A stretch of 64,000 bases of DNA. It comes from Limosilactobacillus oris DSM 4864. GTDB lineage: Bacteria; Bacillota; Bacilli; Lactobacillales; Lactobacillaceae. Positions 24,165-34,000 of the stretch are shown piece by piece (positions within the stretch are counted from its first letter, which is position 1; each line of letters opens with the position of its first letter). The translations under genes and the position numbers were made by a program. Location of the stretch: contig NZ_AZGE01000005.1 of the NCBI RefSeq assembly GCF_001434465.1, positions 1 to 64,000 of the forward strand, read 5' to 3'. The notes beneath the pieces are model-generated. The model had not been told where the DNA came from. It searched no databases and worked only from the letters and a program-made list of their open reading frames with translations.

Positions 24165-24336
24165 TTTCCTGAAAGTAATCTGGAAGTATATTGACATTCT
24201 CTGCTTCTTGGCAGCTTTGGGTTTCATTATCTGGGGCTGCTTTTTAATTAACCAAGTTGCCGGATTAATGAGTATTGGCGTCGCCTTTATCCTGGTTGGA
24301 TTGGCAACAGAGTATCTTTCGTCTCCACCAAAGTAA
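24154..24336 (+). CDS. DUF1056 small membrane protein
   Basis: 60 aa with two TM helices (about 12-33 and 36-54). DUF1056 proteins lie between terL and portal in lactobacillus and lactococcal siphophages. ATG 24154 has GGAGGTG at good distance; upstream GTG/ATG codons overlap that site. It overlaps terL by 11 bp. Confidence 0.8.
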   Translation: MIANFLKVIWKYIDILCFLAALGFIIWGCFLINQVAGLMSIGVAFILVGLATEYLSSPPK

Positions 24337-24354
24337 TGAAGGGAGGTGAAAGTA

Positions 24355-25551
24355 ATGCCTGTATTCAAAATGCCTAAAGTTAGCCCTGGACTTTCAATTG
24401 CAGAAGATGATGATGTGCTTCATTTTCTGAACCCAGATAATAAAAGTAAGTATGTTAATGCTCGGACAGCCTTGAAGAACTCTGATATTTACTCGCTGAT
24501 TTATCAGCTATCAGCAGATATGGCAGACGCTAAGTTTATCGCGGAGTCATCACGGACACAGGGAATCCTGGACAACCCCACGTTAACTTCAAATGTTCAC
24601 GCGTTCTGGCAATCAATGTTTGCCCAATTGCTCTTGGGCGGTGAAGCCTATGCTTATCGCTGGCGTAACAATAACGGGACTGATACTCAGTGGGAGTATT
24701 TACGACCGTCACAAGTTACGCCTTTTTTGTTAGAGGACGGCTCTGGACTGATTTACAACGTGACCTTTGATGAACCAGCGGTTGGCTACCAGCAAGCAAT
24801 TCCCCAGGGCGACATGATTCATCTTCGCCTCCTATCACAAAACGGTGGGAAGACAGGGATTAGTCCGCTGGCTTCACTAGCTGATGAGCTGGCAATTCGG
24901 GATAGTTCCAACCGCTTAACATTAGCGGCGCTAGGGCGGTCGATCATGGCCCCTGGGGTGCTGTCGATTACTAAGGGTGGCTTATTGAACGGAAAGATGA
25001 AGGCTAAACGGTCAAAGGAATTCATGAAGCAAATGAACGATTCCGATAATGGGCCAATTGTCTTAGACGACTTGGAAAAATATGAGCCCTTAGAAATTCA
25101 GGGTAATGTTGCCCAGCTGCTCAATCAGGCTAGCTGGACCGGAGCACAAATTGCGAAGGTGTATGGAGTCAGTGATAGTGTAATCAACGGCCAGGGGGAC
25201 CAGCAATCTTCTATCGACATGATGAATGCCAACTACCTGCAATCACTATCACGCTTTACGAAGTCGGTTACAGCCGAACTGAATAACAAACTAGCTGGCA
25301 GTATCAAAATGGACTTGCGGCCTGTGATTGATCCAACTGGGGATGCTTATGTTACTAGCATTTCTAACTTGCAAAAGAACGGCACAATTGGTGCAAATCA
25401 GGCTACCTGGCTACTTCAACAAGCAGGGTATCTACCTGAAAATATGCCAGAAAAGGAAAAACCGCAAGCACAAGTGCAAGCCGTTCAAGTGGTATCTGGC
25501 AATGATAATTCAACGAAGGGAGGTGATAGCGATGACGAAGATTCCGATTAA
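24355..25551 (+). CDS. HK97-family portal protein
   Basis: 398 aa. Typical features: SDIYSLIYQLSADMADAKF near the N-terminus, GGEAYAYRWRN, WEYLRPSQVTP, and GVSDSVINGQGDQQSSIDMMN in the C-terminal part. Forms the dodecameric ring at the packaging vertex. ATG 24355 follows GGGAGGTG. The acidic tail overlaps the protease start. Confidence 0.95.
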   Translation: MPVFKMPKVSPGLSIAEDDDVLHFLNPDNKSKYVNARTALKNSDIYSLIYQLSADMADAKFIAESSRTQGILDNPTLTSNVHAFWQSMFAQLLLGGEAYAYRWRNNNGTDTQWEYLRPSQVTPFLLEDGSGLIYNVTFDEPAVGYQQAIPQGDMIHLRLLSQNGGKTGISPLASLADELAIRDSSNRLTLAALGRSIMAPGVLSITKGGLLNGKMKAKRSKEFMKQMNDSDNGPIVLDDLEKYEPLEIQGNVAQLLNQASWTGAQIAKVYGVSDSVINGQGDQQSSIDMMNANYLQSLSRFTKSVTAELNNKLAGSIKMDLRPVIDPTGDAYVTSISNLQKNGTIGANQATWLLQQAGYLPENMPEKEKPQAQVQAVQVVSGNDNSTKGGDSDDEDSD

Positions 25552-26248
25552 AGGTGTGGTATCAAGTAATGACGATGCCGTGATTTACAACTGGCTGGGG
25601 ATGGATTGTGTCAGTCCTAAGCAGGTTGAAGACGCACTAGCCACTAATGATGGCAGTGTTGAGGTTGATATTGCTTCTGGTGGGGGTAGTGTCGCGGCTG
25701 CTTCCGAAATCTATACGATGCTAAAGGCCTATTCAGGGAAGGTAATTGTTAATATCCAAGGACTAGCCGCTTCTGCCGCTTCGGTAATTGCGATGGCGGG
25801 GGATGAAATCAATATGTCACCAACTGCACAGATGATGATCCACAAGGCTTCAATGTACACGGCGGGAAACGCGGACGACCTAAATCATGATGCGAAGTCG
25901 TTAGACGTGGCAGACCAATCGATTATCAATGCCTATGAGGCGAAGACTGGCCTGGGGCGTGATGACTTGTTGCAAATGATGGCCAATGAAACCTGGATGT
26001 CGGCACAGGATGCCCTGGATAAAGGGTTCGTTGATAATATTTCAACTGGCGCTCAGCAGCCACAAGTGGTTAATGCTATTGCCACGCCAATGTTAAATGC
26101 TACTGCGATGGATAAGATCCGCACGGTACTAGCTCAATCCAAAAAGCCTGCGCCAGCGCAGACAATTGATAATTCACAGGAGAAGGAGCTAACCCCTAGT
26201 CTACGTGACCAGAAGTTGGCGATTTTACTAGGAAAGGATGATGAATAA
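25532..26248 (+). CDS. ClpP-like prohead protease
   Basis: 238 aa. ClpP/S14 core: DIASGGGSVAAASEIY, catalytic Ser in GLAASAASVIAMAG (about 85-98), His in MMIHKAS, then the Asp region NADDLNHDAKSLD. It removes the capsid delta region during maturation. ATG 25532 follows GGGAGGTG; the longer frame upstream lies inside the portal gene. Confidence 0.94.
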   Translation: MTKIPIKGVVSSNDDAVIYNWLGMDCVSPKQVEDALATNDGSVEVDIASGGGSVAAASEIYTMLKAYSGKVIVNIQGLAASAASVIAMAGDEINMSPTAQMMIHKASMYTAGNADDLNHDAKSLDVADQSIINAYEAKTGLGRDDLLQMMANETWMSAQDALDKGFVDNISTGAQQPQVVNAIATPMLNATAMDKIRTVLAQSKKPAPAQTIDNSQEKELTPSLRDQKLAILLGKDDE

Positions 26249-26249
26249 A

Positions 26250-27422
26250 ATGGGAATTAATGAATTAAACGATGCTTGGATTTCAGCCGGCCAAAAGGTC
26301 GATGGCATGAACGCCAAGTTAAACGCGGCGGTTCTTGATGATGCCTTTGATAAAGATGCTTTCAAGAGCATGAAGGCGCAACGGGATAACCTAGCAGCAC
26401 AACGGGACGCTATTAAGGACCAGCTTGATGAAGCGCGGGCTTTAGAAGTTCGCCAGATGGATAATAAGGACAAGCAACCATTAGATGACGGTCAAAAAGG
26501 TGTTCGGGATCAATTTGTAAAGGAGTTCAAGAACATGGTTACCTCAACTCAAGAGGGGAAAGGTAATGGCGGATTAACAATCCCAACCGATGTTCAGTAC
26601 ACCATCAATCAATTGGTACGACAATTTGCTACTTTGCAAGGTCTAGTTAATGTTGAATCAGTTTCGACTACTTCGGGTTCACGGAATTACGAAAAGCTGT
26701 CAGATATTACTCCATTAGCCGACCTTGATGATGAGTCGGCTAAGATTGGTGACAATGATGATCCTGAATTGACATTAATTAAGTATGCTATTCATCGTTA
26801 TGCAGGAATTACGACCGTCACGGATTCTTTGCTAAAGGATTCTGTTGAAAATATTATGGCTTGGTTATCAACTTGGATTGCCAAGAAAGTAGCGGTTACT
26901 CGTAATCTGAAGATTATTGAAGCAATGGGAAAAGCTGCTAAGAAGCCAACGATTGCAAAATTTGATGATATTAAGGACCTTGAAAACAACACTCTTGACC
27001 CTGCCATTATGGCAACATCAACATTTGTAACCAACCAATCAGGTTTCAATGTTCTTTCTAAGGTTAAGGATGCACAAGGTCGTTACATGCTTCAACGTGA
27101 TGTTACTCAACCTGATATTTACCGGTTAGATGGAAAGACTGTTACTGTAATTGCTGACCGCTGGTTGCCGGATGTTAGCGGTGCTCACCCAATCTATTTT
27201 GGTGATTTGAAGCAAGGTATTACCTTATTTGACCGTGAAAATATGTCCTTACTGTCCACTAACATTGGTGGTGGTTCATTTGAAACTGATACAACTAAGA
27301 TTCGGGTTATTGACCGATTTGATGTTGAGGTTGTAGATGATGGTGCATGGGCAACTGGCTCATTTAAGGAAGTAGCCAACCAAGCAGCTACTACCCCAGC
27401 AGATAGCGGTAAGACGGCCTAG
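26250..27422 (+). CDS. HK97-type major capsid protein
   Basis: 390 aa. The first 100 residues are a coiled-coil delta/scaffold domain (MKAQRDNLAAQRDAIKDQLDEA); the HK97 fold follows from about 110 (GGLTIPTDVQYTINQLVR, then FVTNQSGFNVLSKVKDAQGRYMLQ). The delta region is presumably removed by the upstream protease. Start chosen at ATG 26250; in-frame ATGs at 26238 and 26241 are alternatives. Confidence 0.93.
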   Translation: MGINELNDAWISAGQKVDGMNAKLNAAVLDDAFDKDAFKSMKAQRDNLAAQRDAIKDQLDEARALEVRQMDNKDKQPLDDGQKGVRDQFVKEFKNMVTSTQEGKGNGGLTIPTDVQYTINQLVRQFATLQGLVNVESVSTTSGSRNYEKLSDITPLADLDDESAKIGDNDDPELTLIKYAIHRYAGITTVTDSLLKDSVENIMAWLSTWIAKKVAVTRNLKIIEAMGKAAKKPTIAKFDDIKDLENNTLDPAIMATSTFVTNQSGFNVLSKVKDAQGRYMLQRDVTQPDIYRLDGKTVTVIADRWLPDVSGAHPIYFGDLKQGITLFDRENMSLLSTNIGGGSFETDTTKIRVIDRFDVEVVDDGAWATGSFKEVANQAATTPADSGKTA

Positions 27423-27441
27423 ATGAAAGTAGGTGAGCTGA

Positions 27442-27798
27442 TTGGCTGATTCAAATGATAAGTTATTAGAACAAGTTAAAGGATTACTGTACCTGGACGG
27501 GTCAGCGGACGATGACCTATTACGGGGGTATATTACGGCTGCTGATCAGTTCATTAAGAACGCCGTTGGCGATAATGAAGCCTTCTATGCTAAGGATAAC
27601 GTTAAGCCGCTGTTTGAAAGTGCCGTCAAGGCATTGGCAGCGACTTACTATCAATATAGGTTGGCTTTATCTGATACTCAGACATTTCCCATTAATTTGA
27701 CTGTTAATAGCATTATTGGTCAGCTGCGGGGACGCTACGAATTGGAAGTAGGTGACGATGATGAAACTAGCGATCAGTCGGCTCAACCATCTAATTGA
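27442..27798 (+). CDS. Head-tail connector (gp6-like)
   Basis: 118 aa. LLYLDGSADDDLLRGYITAADQFIKNAVG is the start of the gp6-like DNA-packaging/connector family. Adaptor ring below the portal. Starts at TTG 27442 with AGGTGAG upstream. The tail end overlaps the next gene. Confidence 0.88.
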   Translation: MADSNDKLLEQVKGLLYLDGSADDDLLRGYITAADQFIKNAVGDNEAFYAKDNVKPLFESAVKALAATYYQYRLALSDTQTFPINLTVNSIIGQLRGRYELEVGDDDETSDQSAQPSN

Positions 27799-28114
27799 TT
27801 TTGGAGTGACAGAACAGGTCGATACAGGCACCATCGATGGCACTACTGCCCAATTTGTATCAAAACAGCGGTTGCACTGTGCCTTTTATCAGCGTTCTCA
27901 AAGTCAACAGTATTCATTGCTGGGGACGAAGCTAGAAGACACAATCGTGGTTGCTGTGCGGTCACAGTACCATGTTGATAAGTCCATGCTGGCACAAATT
28001 GATGGGGATGTTGATGTAACCTATCGCATTGTCGCGATTAGCCGAGATGATAGTCACTCACTACAACGCTACGACTTGATTACGTTAAAAGACGTTACGA
28101 AAGGTGATGAGTAG
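27761..28114 (+). CDS. Head-tail joining (stopper) protein
   Basis: 117 aa, beta-rich, matching phage head-tail joining proteins by order and by the pattern IDFGVTEQVDTGTIDG...FVSKQRLHCAFYQRS. ATG 27761 chosen; ATG 27758 and GTG 27752 are alternatives. Overlaps both neighbours. Confidence 0.8.
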   Translation: MKLAISRLNHLIDFGVTEQVDTGTIDGTTAQFVSKQRLHCAFYQRSQSQQYSLLGTKLEDTIVVAVRSQYHVDKSMLAQIDGDVDVTYRIVAISRDDSHSLQRYDLITLKDVTKGDE

Positions 28115-28115
28115 C

Positions 28116-28508
28116 ATGGGAGATTTTGGCTTGCAGCTTGACCAGTTTGTTAATCAGGTGGAAAAGCTCGCGGTTCCGAACTTGGAAGTACAAAAGGCGA
28201 TGACCAGTGCTGGCGCTAAGGTATTAGAAGAGCGGCTGCGGGAAGCTACGCCACGGACTAACCACAAGGATGTGAAGTACGGTCACCTTCAAGATAATGT
28301 TATGAGTCAGGGGACTGATATTAACGGTGAAGATAATGGAAATGCTACGGTTGGGTTTGGCAAAAAGGCCTATATTGCCCGTTTTCTAAACGATGGCACT
28401 ATTAAGATGGCAGCTACTCATTTTGTGGATAATGCCCGCCGTGCCTCTGCGGATGATGTCTTTAAGGCCGAAAAGAAGGTCTGTGATGAAAGGCTGGGTG
28501 GTAAGTAA
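28116..28508 (+). CDS. HK97-gp10-like tail completion protein
   Basis: 130 aa. The block AGAKVLEERLREATPRTNHKD and YIARFLNDGTIKMAATHFVDNA is typical of HK97 gp10-like proteins, which complete the neck or tail terminator complex. ATG 28116 behind AAGGTGATGA. Confidence 0.85.
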   Translation: MGDFGLQLDQFVNQVEKLAVPNLEVQKAMTSAGAKVLEERLREATPRTNHKDVKYGHLQDNVMSQGTDINGEDNGNATVGFGKKAYIARFLNDGTIKMAATHFVDNARRASADDVFKAEKKVCDERLGGK

Positions 28509-28894
28509 TGAAACTGCCATCGCAGCAAGCGTTGGAGCTGATGGGGGATAAATTTCCGTGGATAAATCATTTTTACCGGGAAGCTGTTCCTCAGGGGGTA
28601 GAAATCAAAACTTCCGAGACCATTTGCGTCATTAGCGAGTGGCTAAACGAACCAACCTATTATGCTAACCAGACCTTCAAGGGCTGGACAATTGGCGTAG
28701 AAGTTCATATCTTTTACAAACTTCATTTGGAGTTATCGACTTTGGATGAAGAAATGAAAATTGCCCAGCTATTTGTTAAGGATGGTTGGACAGTCGAAAA
28801 TTCAAGAAATCATTTAAAGGACCCTGACACACAGCAAGTGGACAAGGTCTTTTATTTTGCCAAGGATTTAATAATAAAGGAGCGTGAAAAATAA
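28508..28894 (+). CDS. DUF806 tail terminator-type protein
   Basis: 128 aa, DUF806 family of Lactococcus/Lactobacillus phages, placed directly before the tail tube gene as expected for the tail terminator. Overlaps neighbours by one base on each side, so tightly coupled. Confidence 0.82.
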   Translation: MKLPSQQALELMGDKFPWINHFYREAVPQGVEIKTSETICVISEWLNEPTYYANQTFKGWTIGVEVHIFYKLHLELSTLDEEMKIAQLFVKDGWTVENSRNHLKDPDTQQVDKVFYFAKDLIIKEREK

Positions 28895-29607
28895 TGGCAG
28901 GTATGTCTGTTAAAGGAATCGACTTTGTCATGGGTGGGATTACCGATGACAAAGGAGTCCTAATTACTGACCCAGATAAGGGCGGCCTCGGTGCTGCTGG
29001 GATTGCCCTTTGGGATGGTGACGGTGACGGTGCTACCACTGCGAACGTCACTGCACTTGAAGAAGCTGGTCAACAGCAATACGCTAACAACAAGGTTAAG
29101 CGGATCAATCACGGGGTTCCGACTCCTCAGCTGGCTCTGACGATGTTGGATATCCCATTTGACGATGCTAGTAAGATGGTTGGTTATGGTGCTGTTAATG
29201 GCGGTCGCGTATTGGGAAGTAAGAAGCCTCATGTTGCAATTTTGTTAGCCACCCATGACTTTGACGGCAACTGGTTCTTTGAAGGTTTTGCCAATGGTGA
29301 AATGATTATTCCAACCCGGAACCACGGGACTTCTAATAAGAACGAAACTGATAGTAATGCGGCCTTCGCTTACCAAGCAATGGCACCAATTCCCAATAAC
29401 GTCTTTCTAAATGTGGATGGGTCACAGCAGTCTTATAAGATGTATAACACTGGGGACTCCAAGTCCTGGAAGGGCTATGATGTTATGCTGGCAGAAGTGT
29501 TTGGCGGGTATAAGGGTGATAATCCGATGGCTTCCTACATCCAAGCCACTGGAACCGATAGCTTTACCAATACCAACCAGGCGGACGTTAATAAGCCAAC
29601 TGCTTAA
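28894..29607 (+). CDS. Major tail protein (tail tube)
   Basis: 237 aa. SVKGIDFVMGGITDDKG at the N-terminus and the order before the G/GT genes mark the tail-tube subunit of the phi13-type family. Conserved FANGEMIIPTRNHGTSN region. Followed by a 59-bp gap containing a possible RNA element (AGTCGCC then GAAATACACAATAC). Confidence 0.9.
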   Translation: MAGMSVKGIDFVMGGITDDKGVLITDPDKGGLGAAGIALWDGDGDGATTANVTALEEAGQQQYANNKVKRINHGVPTPQLALTMLDIPFDDASKMVGYGAVNGGRVLGSKKPHVAILLATHDFDGNWFFEGFANGEMIIPTRNHGTSNKNETDSNAAFAYQAMAPIPNNVFLNVDGSQQSYKMYNTGDSKSWKGYDVMLAEVFGGYKGDNPMASYIQATGTDSFTNTNQADVNKPTA

Positions 29608-29666
29608 AGTAATGAGTCGCCACTGAAATACACAATACGCAAGGGCGGCTATGAGGAGGGGAAACA

Positions 29667-30080
29667 ATGGTTGTAAGATTGAAGACGGATAAAATCGGAC
29701 TTAAAAATTCAGTCAACGTTCACGCTAATTTGACCAACGTGGATAAAGCTGATGAAATGATGATTGCCCTGCTTTCGTTAAATGCTGCTATGGAAGAAGC
29801 GGATCAAAGTACCGGCTCGGAAGATAGCATGAATCAGACCTTAGTAATGCTCAAGAAGGAACGGGAATTTGTCCAAAAGTCACTTAAATTTCTACAGGAT
29901 GTTCTTAAACTATCTGATAAACAATTGGGTGTCGTTAAGGGCCATATTGATTTTAAGGTTCTGGGTGAATATCTAAGCTACGTATGTAATCGAATCAAGG
30001 GCGTTCCGGAAGCTGCTTACGAAAAGGAACAAGCAAAAGCGGGCCCAAAAGGACGGTCGGCCAGCTCAGACGGGCAATAG
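29667..30080 (+). CDS. Tail assembly chaperone G
   Basis: 137 aa, helical, with ATG 29667 after GAGGAGGGG. It plays the role of lambda gpG in loading the tape measure. The sequence ends GPKGRSASSDGQ when read in frame 0; a slip at 30044-30050 yields the GT fusion. Confidence 0.9.
   Translation: MVVRLKTDKIGLKNSVNVHANLTNVDKADEMMIALLSLNAAMEEADQSTGSEDSMNQTLVMLKKEREFVQKSLKFLQDVLKLSDKQLGVVKGHIDFKVLGEYLSYVCNRIKGVPEAAYEKEQAKAGPKGRSASSDGQ
30044..30050 (+). promoter_or_regulatory. Programmed -1 ribosomal slip site CCCAAAA
   Basis: In the G frame the codons are GGC CCA AAA, giving the heptamer C CCA AAA, a textbook X-XXY-YYZ site. Slipping to CCC AAA opens a frame of 76 codons that ends at 30277. Confidence 0.9.
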
Positions 30081-30277
30081 AAGATTATAAGCAGGAAATC
30101 GAAGATCGCAATTATTTCCGTCAACAGTTAATGCTTCAGTCCGGTATTTTGCCATCTGAACTAGATCGGGAAGATTATTTTGAGCTTCTAAAAATCCAAA
30201 GTGCTAAGGCTCGTGAAGATCGGCCAATCAATGCTGCGGAAGGGTTCAAGAAGATGAATCAAATGTTTGGTGGCTAG
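30050..30277 (+). CDS. Tail assembly chaperone T part, made as GT by -1 frameshift
   Basis: After the slip, reading proceeds RTVGQLRRAIEDYKQ and on to MNQMFGG stop (30275-30277), 75 residues with clear coding character. There is no start codon with a ribosome site, so it exists only fused to G. GT links tape measure and tube monomers during tail assembly. Its N-terminal LRRAIEDYKQEIEDRNYFR is typical of T domains. Confidence 0.88.
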   Translation, partial: RTVGQLRRAIEDYKQEIEDRNYFRQQLMLQSGILPSELDREDYFELLKIQSAKAREDRPINAAEGFKKMNQMFGG

Positions 30278-30301
30278 TAATCACATAAGGGCTTCCTTAA
30301 T

Positions 30302-30327
30302 AGCTTAATAAGTTATATAATTAAGCT
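30302..30327. promoter_or_regulatory. Inverted repeat upstream of the 30343 moron
   Basis: AGCTTAAT (30302-30309) is the complement of ATTAAGCT (30320-30327), around an AT-rich centre with TATATAA. Probably a promoter/operator for the next gene. Confidence 0.5.
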
Positions 30328-30342
30328 GTTAGGGGGATGACT

Positions 30343-30846
30343 ATGGATAAGCGTGAAGCCAAAGCATTCTACAAAGAGTATAAGCAAAGCGATAACATTC
30401 CTTTTTTTGATATGTATTTTGATGATGAAAAGAAGCGGCTGTTTATCAAAGAGAGTCCGATTGCTGATTCGCAATTGATAAGTTATTCAGAAATTATGGA
30501 CCATATGTGGTCTAAAGACGAGAATACGATTAATAAGGGGCACCCAATTTGGGGAGCCATTATTGGTAATATAATTGGTGGCTTCGGTACAGGATTTCTT
30601 GGCGCTCTAGCTGGTCAAAAAGCTCAGGGGAAAGAAGTCACTTACACTTTTAATTCCCACTTAACTTTGTTTGTTGATCGAGGTAATACGGTAGATTTAA
30701 TTGAGCACTATCTATATCCGGGTTCCATAAAACAAGGTGGCCTGCTTGATAAAAGTTACCAAAAAATGATTGATTCCATTGATGAACGACTTTACCATCT
30801 TGAAGGACGGAAAACACCGGCTGAAGAATTAGAAGGGGATGCCTAA
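30343..30846 (+). CDS. Accessory protein with glycine-zipper segment
   Basis: 167 aa, not recognised. Residues about 60-88 are glycine-zipper-like and hydrophobic (WGAIIGNIIGGFGTGFLGALAG), so it may insert in a membrane; the rest is soluble and charged. ATG 30343 follows GGGGGATGA. It sits between the GT genes and the tape measure, normally adjacent, with its own upstream repeat and a terminator beyond the next small gene: a moron. Confidence 0.65.
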   Translation: MDKREAKAFYKEYKQSDNIPFFDMYFDDEKKRLFIKESPIADSQLISYSEIMDHMWSKDENTINKGHPIWGAIIGNIIGGFGTGFLGALAGQKAQGKEVTYTFNSHLTLFVDRGNTVDLIEHYLYPGSIKQGGLLDKSYQKMIDSIDERLYHLEGRKTPAEELEGDA

Positions 30847-30848
30847 TT

Positions 30849-31025
30849 GTGAAGACTTCTCTGGCACAGTTGAGAGCTTCTAAGAAGTGGCAACAAGAGC
30901 ACCCTAATAAGCAGCGTAACTATCAGTATGGTAGTTACGCCCGGAAGTTTATTCGGGACGTTGCCAATCGGGAACAACTTCTACAATTACAAAAAATGAT
31001 TAACGACCGTTTGAGTCAGCTGTAA
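30849..31025 (+). CDS. 58-aa phage protein, paralogue of 45095-45265
   Basis: GTG 30849 to TAA 31023-31025. The core SYARKFIRDVANREQLLQLQKMI is nearly repeated by the protein at 45095 (SYARKFVRDLATDDDLRELQKMI). Small basic proteins of this kind are widespread in lactobacillus phages. Possibly DNA-binding; function unknown. The terminator at 31014 overlaps its end. Confidence 0.7.
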   Translation: MKTSLAQLRASKKWQQEHPNKQRNYQYGSYARKFIRDVANREQLLQLQKMINDRLSQL

Positions 31026-31042
31026 TAGCTGGCTTTTTATTT
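31014..31042 (+). terminator. Terminator before the tape measure gene
   Basis: AGTCAGCT (31014-31021), loop GTAAT, AGCTGGCT (31027-31034), then TTTTATTTT. Late transcripts must pass or bypass it to reach the tail genes. Confidence 0.75.
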
Positions 31043-31065
31043 TGCTGGAAAGGAGGTGTAACAGT

Positions 31066-34000
31066 TTGAAAGTTCAAAATGAAATGGCTACCCGGATTTC
31101 CGTTGATACGATTTCGGCCATTACCTCCATGCGGGACTTTCGCAATGCTGTTAGTGCAGTAACGAGCGGCTGGCGGGCTCAAGAACAGGTCTTAAAAAGC
31201 TCGGGGCAGTATTCAGAAGCAGTTAAGGTTCGAATTAGTGGTCTTAGCCAAGTGATGGATATTCAGCGGGCCAAGATTGCTGAATTGCGTTCGCAACAAG
31301 AAGGCTTAAACCAGGAGAATAGTAAGCAGAGAAGCCAGTGGCTAAACTTGGAAAAGCAAATCAGTCAGGCTAATAAACAGTTGGCTGGTTATGAATCACA
31401 ATTAAATAAGGCCAAGGGTAATTCTAGCTATTACACTTCTGGGCTAGCTGAAATGCAACGGCAGTATCGTCTTACCTCGGAAGCCTCACGAGCATATGTT
31501 GATAGGTTACGAGCAGAAGGAAAAAGCAGAGAAGCCAATCAACATGAATTATCGGGATTAACAGATTCACTTAAATCCTTAGAAAAGCAGCAGGTCACAC
31601 AAAAGAAGCTCCTTAGTGAGATTGAACGTCAATCCGGTAAAACAAGTGAGGCTTACAAAAAGCAAGAAACACAGTTGAATCGGACTGGTGAAGTGATTGC
31701 CAATACTAAAAATCGGGCCGAAGAGCTTAAAATTGCCCTCGAACCACCTAAGGGAGCTAAATGGAAGTTTTTCCGAAATCAGATCTTAAATGTTGACAAG
31801 GCCGAAGAAAAGGCCCGTCAAACGACCCTTAATTTTGGCAGCGTCCTGAAAGCTAATCTGATGGGCGGCTGGATTCAACAAGGCTTTTCTTTTATTACCA
31901 GTCAGTTTCACAGCATTATTACTAATGGGATGGAAGCTGCCAAAGCTGGTGCCGCATTGGAAGCTCGCTGGAAGAATATTGGGGTATCTGATAATGGCAT
32001 TAAAGAACTCTCTGCTCAAGTAACTGAATTGAAGACGAACACTAATCTGTCTGCGCAGGCTGTTAACGGTTTGCAAACCCGATTCTATGGGATGACTCAT
32101 TCAGTTAGCCAAACAACAACGTTAACCAAAGGGGTCGCCAGTTTGGCAGATCAATTGAAGCTATCTGATCAACAGGCAAATGCCTTCGCCGGTGGCTTGT
32201 CGCGAATCGAGAGTTCAGGTAAAGTTACTAGTGCTTCATTAGGTCGGCTAGAAAAACAGGCACCAGGATTAACTGCTGCCATGTCAAAGGCGTCAGGAAT
32301 GTCCCAACAGGCCTTTAAGGACTTAATATCGTCTGGCAAAATGACTACTGACCAATTTAATGACATCCTAACCAAGGCTTCTAAGGACTACAGCAAGAAC
32401 GCTAAAGCATTTGACCAGTCTGCCGGTGGATCTATGCACCGGTTACGCCAGGAATGGACCACTACACAGGCCAAACTTGCTAAGCCATTATTAAAAGTTT
32501 CAGCTACTGGATTGAATGAACTTAGCAGTGCTTTGCAGAATAAAGATACTCAGCATGGCCTGCAAATGCTGGCTAAGTTAATGGCAAATGCAGCTGTGCA
32601 AGCTGCTAAGTTCATTGGCTTTATTGCTAAGCACCAGTCAGTGGTAAAAGCATTTGGTGCTACAATTCTAGGCGTTGGTGTTGCTTTTAAAACAATGCAA
32701 GCTACCGTAATGGCGGTAGATATTGTTAAAAGATTTGCTAAGCTGCCGCTGATTATTAAAAGTTTTAAAGCTCTGGGCTTGGCCGTGAAATTTGTAACTG
32801 CAGGCTTCAACCCGTGGGTCATTGCAATTGAGGCAGTTGTGGTAGCAATCACCTTGTTGTATACCCATAGCAAGACCTTCCGGAAGATGTGTAGTGAAAT
32901 GGGTAAGCTGGCGGTAAAAGCTGGTAAAACCATCGTCAAAGGATTTAAGGCCGTTGTTAACTGGTTCAAGAGTGATTGGAAACAAATTGCCTTATTCCTG
33001 GTGAACCCAATTGCGGGCGGAATTGCCTTGCTGTATAAGCACAACAAGAAATTCCGGAGTTTTGTTAATGGTCTTGGCAAAATTGCTAAAACTGGCCTGA
33101 AAAAGGTCGGCCACTTCTTTAGCAGCTCATCGAAAAATATCCAAAAAACATCTTCCCGAATGTGGAAAGGAATTACCAAAACGACTAAGACTGCCTGGCG
33201 TAACCAAGTCCGTGAGAATCAACGGGGGCTTAAAGACGCCCGGAAAACTTGGAATACCATGAGCCGGAATGTTCAACGGACTTCCAAGAATATGTGGAAT
33301 CGGGCCAGTCGGGATGCTCGTAATGGCTGGAACTACGTCGCCCTTTGGGGAAACCGCAGTTCTAAAGATGTCGCTAAGACTTGGGACTGGATGAATCGGC
33401 AGACAACCAAGGCGGCGCAGAGAATGTTTCAAAAGCATAAGCGGACGTTCAAAGCCGGCTACAAGGTTATTGAAGACCAAACGAAGACGTGGAAAGATTT
33501 AACCAGTGGTCATTGGGGCCGTTTGGCAGATGATACTCGGCGAACAGCTAATGATATGAACAAATTTCATCAGCGGTTGTTTAAGGATATGTACAATAAG
33601 CTAAACGATATGACCGATGGGCGACTGGGTGACATGGTGAAGTCCTGGCAAGATAAGATGGGTAGCATTGGAGATACTGTGGCAAATGCTAAGCAGGCAA
33701 TTCATACCCACTTTGTTGACCTGGTCCGGGGTATTATCAAGCCATTTAATGATATGCTTGGTGGAATTCAAAAAGGAATTAACTGGGTGTTGGATAAGCT
33801 GGGGGCACCAAAAATCGGCGGCACTTGGCAAGTACCAATGCCTAGTTATGCTACTGGTACACAGGGGGCGCACCCTGGTGGCTTTGCCAAGGTCAATGAT
33901 GGCAAGACCGGCTATTATCGGGAATTGTACCGCTTACCTAACGGTGTCATCGGAATGTTCCCAGCGGTTCGTGACATGATTGTACCGTTGCCAAAGGGAA

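Noticed and set aside
32550-33179. 209-codon minus-strand frame in the tape measure gene
   Set aside because: Shadow of a long coding sequence; no start context and no domain.
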